From Ancistrus triradiatus (lineage: Eukaryota > Chordata > Actinopteri > Siluriformes > Loricariidae), in NCBI GenBank assembly GCA_025084515.1, contig JAJAGP010000083.1:395665-459664 (forward strand): 64,000 nucleotides of DNA. Direction: 5' to 3'. The notes under the pieces were generated by a model. The model was given only the letters and a program-made list of their open reading frames with translations. It made no database searches and was not told the DNA's origin. A program made the position numbers and the translations under genes. Positions 1 through 10,337 of the stretch are shown here, piece after piece. Positions within the stretch are counted from its first letter, which is position 1; the number at the start of each line of letters is the position of its first letter.

Positions 1-60
1 TTTTTGATTTGCTTTTTCCATACTGTCCCAACCTTTTCTGATTTGGTCTTGTACTTTACC
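1..60. repeat. End of a Tc1/MITE-type repeat (ATTTGGGGTTGTA family)
   Basis: The first bases match the terminal stretch (cattttccatac tgtcccaac tttttctgatttgg) shared by better copies at 26726-27375, 38737-39166 and 46445-46839. Only the terminus is inside the window, so the rest of the element lies upstream. Confidence 0.5.
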
Positions 61-2332
61 ACAAATGAAACTTGATATATTATTGATTGATCATTTAATT
101 CATTATATGAAAAGCACAAGTGCTCTGGTTACCCCAAAATCTCAGAACACAAAATCTCCTGCTGCTGATGTACCTGCTGACAGATCAATACAAAGCAGTC
201 ATATTGTTTTGTTTTATTTTGTTTTTACCTTGACTGTGTTGTGGGGGCTCTGGCTCTTTGAGGGGCAAGTCTGGCTGGAAGGCAGGTGGGCTGGCATATT
301 AGACTGCGTTGCCACCTGAGCACCTCAGAAATTGTTTCTATTCTATTCTGAGCACCTCAGACTTTGTTTCTATGGACAAGGAAAGTCTGCCTCATTCATT
401 TAAAACCTATTTAGTGATGTAAATTAAATTCAAGTCTAGACACCATTTAATAAAATCTACTCCATTCATTATTCCATCTTTTAGTAATCACTTTATAAAG
501 GTTAGACGTGAGTCCTAAGATTATCCTCGAACATTGCTTGCAAGGCAGGAATAGATGTGGTGTGGATGCCAGTTCATCAGAGGATATCGCACACTCACCC
601 ATTCACCCAGGTGAACTTGGGAAGAACATGCCAAGCTATACTTTGTCAGTTTCACTTTGATTCAGAATAGGCACATGTATTAGCAAGTGTAAAATACTCA
701 GTGATTATTTTAAATCTACCATCAAAGCTAATCGTGAAGATTTTCTTCTCACCACAGATTTTGGCAAACTTGCCATGAAATTCCAGCTCAAAACATCTAC
801 AGTCTTACACAGCTTCAAGGAGCTGTCGCTGTGAGCTGATACAAAAATAGCATCTCACTTCTATTCAGGCAGACATAGCAGTCTGGCACGTCCTCCAGAT
901 TTTGGCTGCGTTTCGCTTGAGACGAATTGGGAAAGTGGCTGCTATTGGATAACTTTCTGCTTAAGTGTTGAAGATCCTCATTTTCATTAAGTTGTTTTTC
1001 TTCCCAGGTAAAGAAGCTGCAATTACTTTCAACTTCACAAATAAGCTTGACTTTAATGAGGTAATAACGCAGAGCTAATTGGACTTTTATTCTCAAAATC
1101 AGCCAGAGAGCTTTTCATAAGATCTATTACAAAAACAAAGCAATTAAAAAAACATCCTGTCATGCTCATTTGTCCTGAAGTTGAGCTTCCAAGCCATTTC
1201 CATGGAAATGATGGTCTTGTATTACAATATATTCAACATTGGTCTGCTGCTGAGAAACCTGCACTAGAGGTGGGTATAAAGAATAACACGGGTGTTGTGT
1301 GTATGAGCCTCAGGGCACTTCTGTTCTTGTACATAGGCGTTCTTGTGATGCCTACTGATGCTTGGTCAGCAGAGACGTTGTCCCAGGTTGATGGATCTCA
1401 GGGAGAAGATATTTAGGTTTTGTTTTGTTATATATTTTGAAGATGGCAGTCATTTGCATGAAGGAAAACACAACAGCAACAGAGAGTTGCATGTTCCAGC
1501 AGAACAAATCACAAATGGTTTGGTTTTGAGTGAGTGGTTATCACTCCTTGCAGCCTTCTTTTAATAATGGAAACGGCCCCTGTTATAACCTGTCTGCTTT
1601 CATCCTGAAGTGCAAGTGCAGAGTGAACTATATGTATAACCATTTAAGTTCACTGATATGAGACAAAATTTGGTGAAGCTGCAGTTTGTTTGACTAAACT
1701 ATAGTCACAGTGTTTCAAAGAGTCAATGATAAGTACTGTTTGGGTTTAATATCATGATATATTACACTACTGAATATTGTCTAATTGTGTGATTGATTTG
1801 ATTGTCTGATTATGAGTGATTTATAAACAAACAATTGGATTTTGTCTTTGTTTAAAAGTGTGAGGAAAAAAATCGGATGGCCTGCTGAGCTTCTGTAGGT
1901 AAATTGTAAGGGGATCAGTTAATTAAAAGGTCTTTTAGATTTATTATTACCAGTACAGTAATGATGACCAAGGCTCGGTGTACACACGCTTTAGCTCCCC
2001 TCAATGGACACAGACTACCATAACTTATGGCTGGGAGGTATAGCGGTATTAAATTGAATACAGGTGTGATGCTGTTCCATGATACAGATTTTGTCATCCC
2101 GTGGATACCGTGATAAACCCAGAAACTATAAAACAGAAATAGTCCTGACACGCACACAAAACGTATATACATAAACATCTGTAACTGGCAAACAAATGGA
2201 AAAGCAAGATTTTCTACAAAAATGACTCACTCTTATGTTTTGATTTTAGAAGTCTATGTTTACAGGTAGTCCCCGTTTTATGATGGTCTTTTATGATTGT
2301 TCGAGTTACGAACAATCATAAAAACAATCATA
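61..2332. other. Intergenic, no gene recognised
   Basis: AT-rich sequence without a convincing coding exon. Open frames here are short and have no recognisable domain. A fragment near 519-640 (gatgccagttcatcagagg) looks like the antisense tail of the dispersed fish repeat seen at 19700-20045. The last 80 bases (2259-2330) contain a short inverted repeat, cgagttacgaacaatcat, and open with caggtagtcc, the same terminus as the MITE at 40781-41095. Confidence 0.5.
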
Positions 2333-3154
2333 CTGCTTAAGCCAGTACATGTCCAGGCCCGTCTGAAGTTTACCAGAGAGCATATGGATGATCCAGAAGA
2401 GGATTGGGAGAATATCATGTTGTCAGATGAAACCAAAATAGAAGTTTTTGGTAAAAAAGTGTTTAGAGGAAGAAGAATTCTAAGTTGCGCCATACCTACT
2501 GGGAAGCATGGAGGTGGAAACATCATGCTTTGGGGCTGCAGAGGGGACAGGGCGACTGATCCGTGTTAAGGGAAGAATGAACGGGGCCATGTATCATGAG
2601 ATTTTAAGCCAAAACCTCCTTCCATCAGTGAGAGCATTGAAGACGGAATGTGGCTGGGTCTTCCAGCATGACAATGATCCCAAACACACCGCTCGGGCAA
2701 CGAAGGAGTGGCTCCGTGAAAGGCATTTCAAGGTCCTGGAGTGGCCTAGCCAGTCCCCAGAAAATGTGTGGAGGGAGTTGAAAGTCCATGTTGCCCCAAA
2801 ATATCACTGCTCTAGAGGAGATCTACATGGAGGAATGGGCCAAAATACCAGCTACAGTGTGTGCAAACCTGGTGAAGACTTACAGGAAACGTTTGACCTC
2901 TGTCATTGCCAACAAAGGTTATGTTACAAAGTATTGAGTTGAACTTTTGTTATTGACCAAATACTTATTTTCCACCATGATTTACAATTAAATTTCTTTA
3001 AAAATCCTACATTGTGATTTCCTGGATTTTTTTCCCCCTCATTTTGTCTCTCACAGTTGAAGTGTACCTATGATAAATTACAGACCTCTCTCATCTTTCT
3101 AAGTAGGAGAACTTGCACAATCAATGGCTGACTAAATACTTTTTTGCCCCACTG
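2333..3154 (+). mobile_element. Tc1-like transposon, family A, 5'-truncated
   Basis: The 3' two-thirds of a Tc1/mariner element. The remains of the transposase (about 2340-2940) include a MLSDETKIEVFG block, an FQHDNDPKHTAR block with the second catalytic Asp, and a degraded SPENVWRELK block. It starts at the point matching base 7822 of the copy at 7096-9504, so about 0.7 kb of the left end is missing. The right inverted repeat is complete and ends ttttttgccccactg against a TA at 3155-3156. Frameshifts between 2500 and 2940 make it inactive. Confidence 0.85.
2508..2942 (+). pseudogene. Tc1 transposase remnant (C-terminal half)
   Basis: A reading frame with the Tc1 DDE core. HDNDPKHTARATKEWL is the second catalytic Asp region and WPSQSP-ENVWRELK is the third-acid region, where the usual SPxLNPIENLW has lost several residues. 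It overlaps the preceding frame (2297-2569), which carries the first catalytic block, so at least one frameshift separates them. It has no own start and no helix-turn-helix domain. It is a dead fragment. Confidence 0.75.
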
Positions 3155-5087
3155 TATCTGCAGAAAACACATCATGATCCACCAACCAAATACAATCTTG
3201 TCAGCAGTGGTGCTGACAAAATGGACTACACTGAGTGGTCCTTGCGAGGTATAAGACCTTGGATGCAAAAACAAAAAAGAGCATGTAATGAAATCAGCAA
3301 TGAAACCTGGGACGAACTGTGATGAACTGGCAGATGTGTGCCACTTCCTCTGCTCTCTCTCGTCACTGGAAAGCAAAGCGAGCAAACATAATGAGTCACG
3401 GTTGTGTCTCCAACACACTGCAGCGTGCGCTGCCCAGTTCTACCACCCACATCACTATGGCAACAAACCCTCTCCCCGGCAGCTCTGGGATGCATCATCA
3501 CCACTGGTGCATGTAGACGGGATAGAGAGTGAAAAAGGAAAAGCAAGAGAGAAAGGAAGGGAGAGATAAAATGGCAAAGGAAGAAGAAAGTCAAATCAAA
3601 TCAAGCTGAGTGAAAGTTGTAAAAAAAAAAAAAAAAAACGTGATACCCATTTTAGGGTGAATTGTGTATAATGATGTTATTAATCAAGGGAAATGTAATG
3701 CTTTAAAGTCTGGTTAGACTGCATAAAAATAATCAACTTCAATGGGAATTAGCCAATGTATGTCAAATAAAAGACTGCATATGATGGTTACACTTGAATT
3801 CTAGTCCTGCATTCCATTCAGACCTACTCAAATATGATTTTCAGTGATAGGACGTTGCAGTTAAAGACACTGGCAATTACTGTCCCTACAATAACTTTGC
3901 CCTCATCAGTAGGTGAAAGGTATTGATGTATCACCAGGGGTCTTTCCTGTTTTCTGCCATACTTCCAAAACAGCTCCATGTTACGTGACTGCTTACAGTA
4001 CACCCCGTTCACAGAAGGAGAGATAAAAATACTGCGTGCCACATATGTACGTTGCTGTGGCGATGAATGAATGATGGCAGGCCCACTGTCAAACACAAGC
4101 TGACAGCCTCTCATTGTGGTTGTTGTGTTTCTGATGCTTTCCTCCTTATGTGAGCAGAGACATGTTGGTCTGTTGATGACTATATTTAAAGCATTGTCAG
4201 GAATATAAGTGGAAGTTTTCTCAACTTAACACCTTGGTTTTTCTAAATACAGTAAGATGATAACTAGCTGAAGAGCAGTGTTTCCAACTCTTCTCAGGGA
4301 AAAGTAGTTAAGGCCACTAGAGTGAGAAAGTCACTAGAGTGTGTGCTCGTTCACTTAGTTTACTGTGCACGCTGAGTTGGGAACTCAAAATGGCCCCAAC
4401 AATCAGATGTCTAAAATGCTGAGATGGTCCTCCCAATTTGCTAAAATCAAATAAATGATATACAGTGGTACCTCGGTTCTCGATCACCTCGGAACTCGTC
4501 AAATTCGGTTCTCGGTGCATTGTGATTTGAAAAATTTGTTGTTTGCATGGTACTCGGCGCACATACTTAAACTTGTATGAGTCAAGCTAGTAAAGTCATT
4601 TTAACCGAAAGTCAATTCATGATTCATGATTCAGTACACAGTGATTCAGCAATTCAGATTTACACTAGCCCTTGTTCAGTGAAGGTCTCCGCTGTTTATC
4701 ATGTTTATCTTTGTTTTACATCTACAGTACTGTATTCTTAGGTCCCCAAGGGTCCTAAAATGATTATCAGTGACAGTAATGAGTTCACCAGTAGAGTAAG
4801 TGTTTTACTCTTACTTTTACTTTTCACCCAGGATCATTCTTATAGTTTTATGTCTGACCATGTATTGTTAGCCTCTAGGATTAGTTGGTATTTAGTAGAA
4901 TCCTTCTCTCTATCTGCACAATATTTCCAGTGCCACTTGCTGACACGCAACCTTAAAGCATAAAATTACTCACCCCCTGCTTTACAGTAGTTATTCTTTT
5001 TAATATATGCATCTCCTGTTTTGTCCAACCACAGCATCGTTGATTGTAGCCAAGGTATTCCATTTTTTGTTTTATTGGACCACAGGA
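3155..5087. other. Intergenic, no gene recognised
   Basis: No coding exon recognised. There is an 18-base A run at about 3621-3638, and the frames at 3226-3594 are overlapping and lack domains. The only recognisable mobile piece is the fragment at 4463-4575. Around 4600-4650 there are short direct repeats of gattca. Confidence 0.45.
4463..4575. mobile_element. Fragment of a pogo/Tigger-like DNA transposon end
   Basis: Begins cagtggtacctcggttctcg after a TA and continues with ctcggaactcg and ggttctcgg direct repeats. This is the subterminal pattern of pogo/Tigger-type elements in vertebrates. No transposase or second end is visible, so it is a one-ended remnant or a short MITE. Family assignment rests on recollection of the terminal sequence. 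Confidence 0.4.
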
Positions 5088-5205
5088 CAGGGTGACATGG
5101 TTGTACAGCGGTTAGCACAGTTGTCTCACAGCTCCAGCTGTTCAGTCCAGTTCTGTCTGTGTGGAGCTTGTATGTCCTCCCCTTGTCCGTGAGGGTTTAC
5201 TCCCC
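5088..5205 (+). repeat. Dispersed fish repeat (gtggtgcagtggttagcac type), 5' part
   Basis: The stretch gttagcacagttgtctcaca, then gtgtggagcttgtatgtcct and gggtttactcc, matches other copies at 9748-10175, 19700-20045 (antisense), 25468-25620 and 45113-45345. It is cut at about 5205, where the truncated Tc1 copy starts. Confidence 0.7.
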
Positions 5206-6176
5206 GGACTAATGTTAATGTTCATGAGTCCACCATCAGAAGAACACTGAACAACAATGGTGTGCATGGCAGAGTTACAAGGAGAAAGCCACTGCTCTCC
5301 AAAAAGAACATTGCTGCTCGTCTGCAGTTTGCTAAAGATCATATTGACAAGCCAGAAGGCTATTGGAAGAATGTTTTGGGGATGGATGTGACCAAAATAG
5401 AACTTTTTGGTTCAAAAGAAAAGCGTTTTGTTTGGAGAAAGGAAAACACTGCATTCCAGCATAAGAACCTTATCCCATCTGTAAAACATGGTGGTGGTAG
5501 TATCATGATTTGGGCCTGTTTTGCTGGATCTGGGACAGGACGGCTTGCCATCATTGATGGAACAATGAATTCTGAATTATATCAGAGAATTCTAAAGGAA
5601 AATGTGAGGACATCTGCCCATGAACTGAATCTCAAGAGAAGGTGGGTCATGCAGCAAGACAACGACCCTAAGCACACAAGTTGTTCTACCAAAGAATGGT
5701 TAAAGAAGAATAAAGTTCATGTTTTGGAATGGCCAAATCAAAGTCCTGACCTTAATCTAATAGAAATGTTGTGGAAGGACCTGAAGTGAGCAGTTAATGT
5801 GAGGAGGAAACCCACCAACATCCCAGAGCTGAAGTTGTTCTGTACAGAGGAATGGGCTAAAATTCCTCCAAGCGGTGTGCAGGACTGATCAACAGTTACA
5901 GGAAATGTTTAGATGCAGTTATTGCTGCACAGGGGGGTCACACCAGATACTGAAAGCAAAGGTTCACATACTTTTGCCACTCAACTAATATGTAATATTG
6001 AAATCATTTTCCTCAATAAATAAATGACCAAATATAATATTTTTGTCTCATTTGTTTAATTGGGTTCTCTTTATCTACTTGTGTGGACTTGTGTGAAAAT
6101 CTGATGATGTTTTAGGTCATATTTATGCAGAAATATAGAAAATTCTAAAGGGTTCACAAACTTTCAAGCACCACTG
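5206..6176 (+). mobile_element. Tc1-like transposon, family B, 5'-truncated
   Basis: The 3' portion of a Tc1 element closely related to the full copy at 58659-60191. The right inverted repeat ends caaactttcaagcaccactg at 6176, followed by TA at 6177-6178. The left ~0.56 kb is absent. The paralogous segment at 9667 shows the empty TA site (ccaggTAacccctg), so the right boundary is confirmed inside the window. Confidence 0.85.
5262..5789 (+). pseudogene. Tc1 transposase, C-terminal 175 residues
   Basis: A long open frame for the catalytic part of a Tc1 transposase. It holds the end of the DNA-binding domain (VTRRKPLLSKKN), the DVTKIELFGSKEKRFVWR block, GGGSIMIWACFAGSGTGRLA, the QQDNDPKHTS block and WPNQSPDLNLIEMLWKDLK, where the usual NPIE has become NLIE. 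The first catalytic block reads GMDVTKIE where the family has WMDETKIE, so the residue after the catalytic Asp is altered. The N-terminal paired-like domain is missing. The frame is intact for 528 bases but is a relic. Confidence 0.8.
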
Positions 6177-6390
6177 TAACCCCTGAATTGAACCAGGTAT
6201 GGAAAGTGAGACTTGTGATCACTACAAAACAACTAGATTTTTGCAGGACTGCACTCTGTTTTGACTGTATATGGTAATAAAGCAACTTGTTGTTATTTCT
6301 GTCTTATTAGGGTGTCCTTAGACTCTGAGAATGAGTCCGTTGAGGCTTTTAATACTAACGCAGTTAGCTGTCTTAACAATTAACATGACA
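6177..6390. repeat. Local duplication, copy A
   Basis: The stretch from taacccctgaattg through actgtatatggtaataaagc to taatactaacgcagttag recurs at 9667-9746 plus 10190-10337. The two copies differ by scattered substitutions and by a 0.44 kb repeat inserted in copy B. Confidence 0.8.
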
Positions 6391-7042
6391 TTATAAAATC
6401 ACACAGTCTCACAAAGATCACTTTAGAAATACCAATTAGGGTGTGACAATGAATTGGAAATGAATGAATGAATGGCTCACACAACTTTATTCCATAACAT
6501 AATGGCTTATCTAAATACTGTTGTATATACTTTATACATTCTGTTTGAGGTCAACCTTTCCTTTCCATTTCTTGTCATTTCTTCAAACATTTTTCAAGTA
6601 TTAATATTTGGGTACTGTATATAACAGTGGCTACTGCTTCTGGTTTACATTGCATTCGTTTGTAAGGCTGCACAATATTGAAGTGTGGAACATACTGTAT
6701 CTCTGAGTCACATTCCTGCAATCTGTTTCTACTATATTGTTAAGTGCACTACAAGGTTTCAGCTATATGTCACAAATATAAAACCTGAAATCTGAAGAGT
6801 CTCAGAAGTAACTTGAGCGTTAGACTACCTACGTATGTATCTAAAATAAAAAGGGCATATTTTAAGGCATATATTTGCTGCCCACAGAGAAATAATATAC
6901 TGTCTAAATATTTCTTGCCTAACCACAGTACTTCCGTGAGATTCCACCTTTAGATCTGATAGGAAATCTCTTATTGTTTTATTTTCCATGCTCAGTAAAG
7001 ACAGCTCAACTAACCTAACATTTTTAATTTTGTGTATCTGTT
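6391..7042. other. Intergenic, no gene recognised
   Basis: AT-rich sequence without a recognisable exon, RNA gene or repeat. A short (gaat)n run sits at about 6462-6475. Confidence 0.45.
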
Positions 7043-7986
7043 ATGGCGTGGTGGTGCAGTGCCTAGCTTTGTTACCTCACAGCTCCAGAGACCTACAGTG
7101 GGGCAAAAAAGTATTTAGTCAGCCACTGTTTGTGTAAGTAGTTCTCCTACTTAGAAAGATGAGAGGGGTCTGTAATTTTCAGTACACTTCAACTATGAGA
7201 GACAAAATGAGAAAAAAAAAATCCAGGAAATCACATTGTAGGATTTTTAAAGAATTTAATTGTAAATCATGGTGGAAAATAAGTATTTGGTCACCCACAA
7301 ACAAGCAAGATTTCTGGCTCTCACAGACTTGTAACTTCTTTAAGAAGCTCTTCTGTCCTCCACTCGTTACCTGTATTAATGGCACCTGTTTGAGCTCATT
7401 ATCTGTGTAAAAGACACCTGTCCACAGCCTCAAACAGTCAGACTCCAAACTCAACCATGGCCAAGACCAAAGAGCAGTCGAAGGACACCAGGAAGAGAAT
7501 TGTAGACCTGCACCAGGCTGGGAAGAGTGAATCTACAATAGGCAAGCAGGTTGGTGTGAATAAATCAACTGTGGGAGCAATTGTAAGTAAATGGAAGATA
7601 TACAAGACCATTGATAATCTACGTTGATCTGGGGCTCCACGCAAGATCTCATCCCGTGGGGTCAAAATGATCATGAGAACGTTGAGCAAAAATCCCAGAA
7701 CTACACGGAGGGACCTGATGAATGACCTGCAGAGAGCTGGGACCAAAGTAACAAAGGCTACCATCAGTAACACACTACGCCGAGAGGGAGTCAGATCCTG
7801 CATTGCCAGGCGTGTCCCCCTGCTTAAGCCAGTACATGTCCAGGCCCGTCTGAAGTTTGCCAGAGAGCATATGGATGATCCAGAAGAGGATCGGGAGAAT
7901 ATCATGTGGTCAGTTGAAACCAAAATAGAACTTTTTGGTAAAAACTCAACTCGTCGTGTTTGGAGGAAAAAGAATTCTGAGTTGCA

Positions 7987-9003
7987 TGTTACGTGCCACG
8001 GCCAAAGCGGGATCTTGCCTCCGTGGGCAAGCAGAAACTACATCGCCCACAATCCCGCGCACAGGCAAGATGGCCGCGGCCGCATCTGGAACTCATCCGG
8101 TTGGATTACGAACGCTATTTATATGGAACGCTCTCACCATTGAGTTGCGGGAGCATTGCATGCGCTTCGTGGTGACTCTTCGTTCACATTTCGCCTGGTG
8201 GATTACCAGTCGTTGCCATTAACCCGTGGGACTTTGTTTGCTGCAGTTTCCCCCTGCCTCTGGACTCTGTTTTGTTTATATTTTAGTTCATGCATTGTAT
8301 CTAGCCTAGCCAAGCCTATGCTCTTTCCGGATATTCCGTTTATGTTGTTGTATCCTAGCCTAGCCTAGCCCTTGCTCTGTGCTTCTATGTTCATGTTTTA
8401 CGCTTTAGCCTAGCCTGGCTCATGCCCGGTTCATGTTTTTGCTCCCCATAGCTTCTCCAGGCCGGCGTTAGCTCCCCATAGCTTCGCCAAGCCGGCGTTG
8501 GCTTCCCTAGCTTCTCCACACCGGCGTTAGCCTTCAGTAGCTTCTCCATGCCGGCATTTGACTCTGGTAGCTTCTCCAGGCCGGCGTTAGCTCCCGGTAG
8601 CTTCTCTTGGCCGGCGTCAGCTCCCTGTAGCTTCTTCTAGCCAACATTAGCGCCCTGCTGTTTCTCCCTCTCCAGGGTTCAGTCAGCTGTGTGCCCCCTT
8701 GGTTATCTTTGTGTACATTATTTTCTTGTTATAGCCTTAGTTCGGGGAGTATTGCCTCGTTGCTTGTGCCATTATTATTGTTATTCCCTGTTCGGCTATT
8801 GCTATCATTTGAGGTATCACTATTAGTATTATTATTATTGGCATCCATTTTGAGATCTATTATCTGGTCTGTTGTCACTCTCATTATTACCGTCATTTTC
8901 GGTGTCGTGCTCTTGTTTCGGTTGTTCCTTTTTTTTTTTTTAAACTTTGTGTTTGGACTGGGACCCTGCGATCGTCTGCCCTTTCCTCGCCGCCCCCATA
9001 ACA
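7987..9003 (+). mobile_element. Solo LTR of an LTR retrotransposon (1017 bp)
   Basis: Inserted in the Tc1 transposase frame. It begins TGTTACGTGCC and ends CCCCCATAACA, so it has TG...CA ends with short inverted termini (TGTTA/TAACA). It is flanked by a 5-bp target duplication, TTGCA, at 7982-7986 and 9004-9008. A TATA-like tatttata occurs near 8116 and a T-run near 8930. There is no internal coding region, primer-binding site or second LTR, so recombination between LTRs probably removed the body. Five-base duplications suit a Ty3/gypsy-type element, but the class is inference. Confidence 0.8.
8441..8650. repeat. 30-bp minisatellite inside the solo LTR
   Basis: About seven imperfect copies of a 30-base unit with the core tagcttctccaggccggcg followed by ttagctccc. 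Units at 8441, 8471, 8501, 8530 and onward differ by a few substitutions and one 1-base deletion. It is GC-richer than its surroundings. Confidence 0.85.
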
Positions 9004-9506
9004 TTGCATACCCAAGAACACCATACCTACTGTGAAACATGGGGGTGGAAACATCATGCTTTGGGGCTGTTTTTCTGCCAAGGGGACAGGACGACTGATC
9101 CGTGTTAAGGGGCCATGAACGGGGTCATGTATTGTGAGAGTTTAAGCCAAAGCCTCCTTCCATCAGTGAGAGCATTGAAGATGGAACATGGCTGGGTCTT
9201 CCAGCATGACAATGATCAGAAACACACCGCTCGGGCAACAAAGGAGTGGCTCTGTAAAAAGCATTTCAAGGTCCTGGAGTGGCCTAGCCAGTCTCCAGTC
9301 CTCAACCCCATAGAAAATTTGTGGAGGGAGTTGAAAGTCCGTGTTGCCCTGTGACAGCCCCAAAACATCAACATGTGATTTTTTTTCTCATTGTGTCCCT
9401 CATAGCTGAAGTGTATCGATGATGAAAATTACAGACCTCTCTCATCTTTCTAAGTAGGAGAACTTGTACAATCAGTGGCTGACTAAATACTTTTTTGCCC
9501 CATGTA

Positions 9507-9666
9507 CATTTGAATATTGGCCCTTCCACTGACTGTGTGGATTTTGCATCTTCTTTCCATGTTCTTTGGTTTCTTCTCACATCCCAAAGACATGCACTAG
9601 GTCAATTTGCATCTCTACATTGTCCCAGGGTTGGTACCTGTGCTGCTGGATATTGTGGGAACCAGG
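9507..9666 (+). repeat. Dispersed fish repeat, 3' part
   Basis: Contains cttctcacatcccaaagaca, tgcactaggtcaatttgc and ccagggttggtacctgtgct, all typical of the middle of the family seen complete at 9748-10175. It lies just right of the Tc1 copy and, with 7043-7093, may be one repeat split by that insertion. Confidence 0.6.
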
Positions 9667-9972
9667 TAACCCCTGAATTGAATTAAGTGTGGTATAGAAA
9701 ATGAGTCTTCTGATCACTACAAAACAACTACAGTTTTGCAGTTTTTGTCGGGCGGCCCAGTGGCTCGGTGGGTAGCATTATTGCCTCACAATCTCGGGTT
9801 CGATCACAGGTGGAGTGGTGTGGGTTCTTTCTGTGTGGAGTCTGTATGTCCTCTTTGTGTCTGCGTGGGTTTACTCTGGGTGCACCGGTTTCCTCCCACA
9901 AGACATGCACTAGGTTAATTGATTACGCTAAATTGGTTGTGTGTGCGTGTGTGTGTGTGCGTGTGCGTGTGT

Positions 9973-10035
<63 letters not shown>

Positions 10036-10337
10036 TGCGCGTGCGTGCGCGTGACCTACAATGGCTTGGTGGCCTGTCTAGGCTTGTTCCTGCCTTGCTC
10101 CCTATGCTGCCAGCTAGGCACTGGCTCTCCAGCGACCCTGTTCAGGATTAAGTGGATAAGAAAGTTGAATGAATGAATGAGTGAATTAAAGTACAATTCT
10201 CTATTTTGACTGTATATGGAAATAAAGCAATTTGTTGTTATTTCTGTCTTATTAGGGGGTGTCTTTAGACTCTGAGAATGAATCTGTTGAGGCTTTTAAT
10301 ACTAACGCAGTTAGATGTTTTAACAATTATTATGACA
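9667..10337. repeat. Local duplication, copy B, with inserted repeat
   Basis: The 9667-9746 and 10190-10337 parts match 6177-6390 in order. The 0.44 kb between them is an inserted copy of the dispersed fish repeat. Copy B retains the uninterrupted ccaggtaacccc junction that in copy A is occupied by a Tc1 element. Confidence 0.8.
9748..10189 (+). repeat. Dispersed fish repeat, near-complete, with (GT)n
   Basis: Reads ggcggcccagtggctcggtg, cctcacaatctcgggttcga, tgtgtggagtctgtatgtcc, ggtttcctcccacaagacat, then a long (GT)n with GC interruptions (about 9939-10052), then tgttcaggattaagtggata and a (gaat)n tail. It is the best copy of this family in the window. Confidence 0.75.

Larger units (their letters stand above)
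7457..9354 (+). pseudogene. Tc1 transposase pseudogene (family A)
   Basis: The ATG at 7457 opens MAKTKEQSKDTRKRIVDLHQ with a helix-turn-helix (STIGKQVGVNKSTVGAIV) but meets a TGA at 7625-7627. The frame continues as LSKNPRTTRRDLMNDLQRAG, then KPVHVQARLKFAREHMDDPE and WSVETKIELFGKN, where the usual first catalytic SDETK has become SVETK and so lacks the Asp. After the LTR at 7987-9003 it resumes with KHGGGNIMLWGC-like sequence, FQHDNDQKHTARATKEWL and SPVLNPIENLWRELKV. The DNDPKH block reads DNDQKH. Stop codon, insertion and active-site losses make it inactive. Confidence 0.8.
7096..9504 (+). mobile_element. Tc1-like transposon, family A, split by a solo LTR
   Basis: Starts cagtggggcaaaaaagtatt after TA (7094-7095) and ends ttttttgccccatg before TA (9505-9506). 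The right terminus lacks one base relative to the copy ending at 3154. Both long inverted repeats (about 200 bp) can be recognised. The transposase body is interrupted at 7987 by a 1017-bp solo LTR and resumes at 9004. Without the LTR the element is about 1.4 kb. It lies within a copy of the dispersed fish repeat (gtggtgcagtgcctagc at 7048). Confidence 0.85.

Noticed and set aside
815..1096. 93-residue minus-strand open frame
   Set aside because: No domain or repeat in the protein, no splice context and no match I recognise. AT-rich DNA gives frames of this length by chance.
3226..3594. Overlapping frames on both strands around 3.07-3.59 kb
   Set aside because: Several frames of similar length overlap in different registers and none shows a domain. 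Probably a chance result of local GC-richer sequence.
8691..9035. 114-residue hydrophobic plus-strand frame
   Set aside because: It lies inside the solo LTR and runs across its end into Tc1 sequence. Leu/Ile/Val runs reflect T-rich DNA, not a membrane protein.
9768..10151. Cys/Val-rich frames over the (GT)n tract
   Set aside because: They are translations of a dinucleotide repeat within a dispersed repeat.
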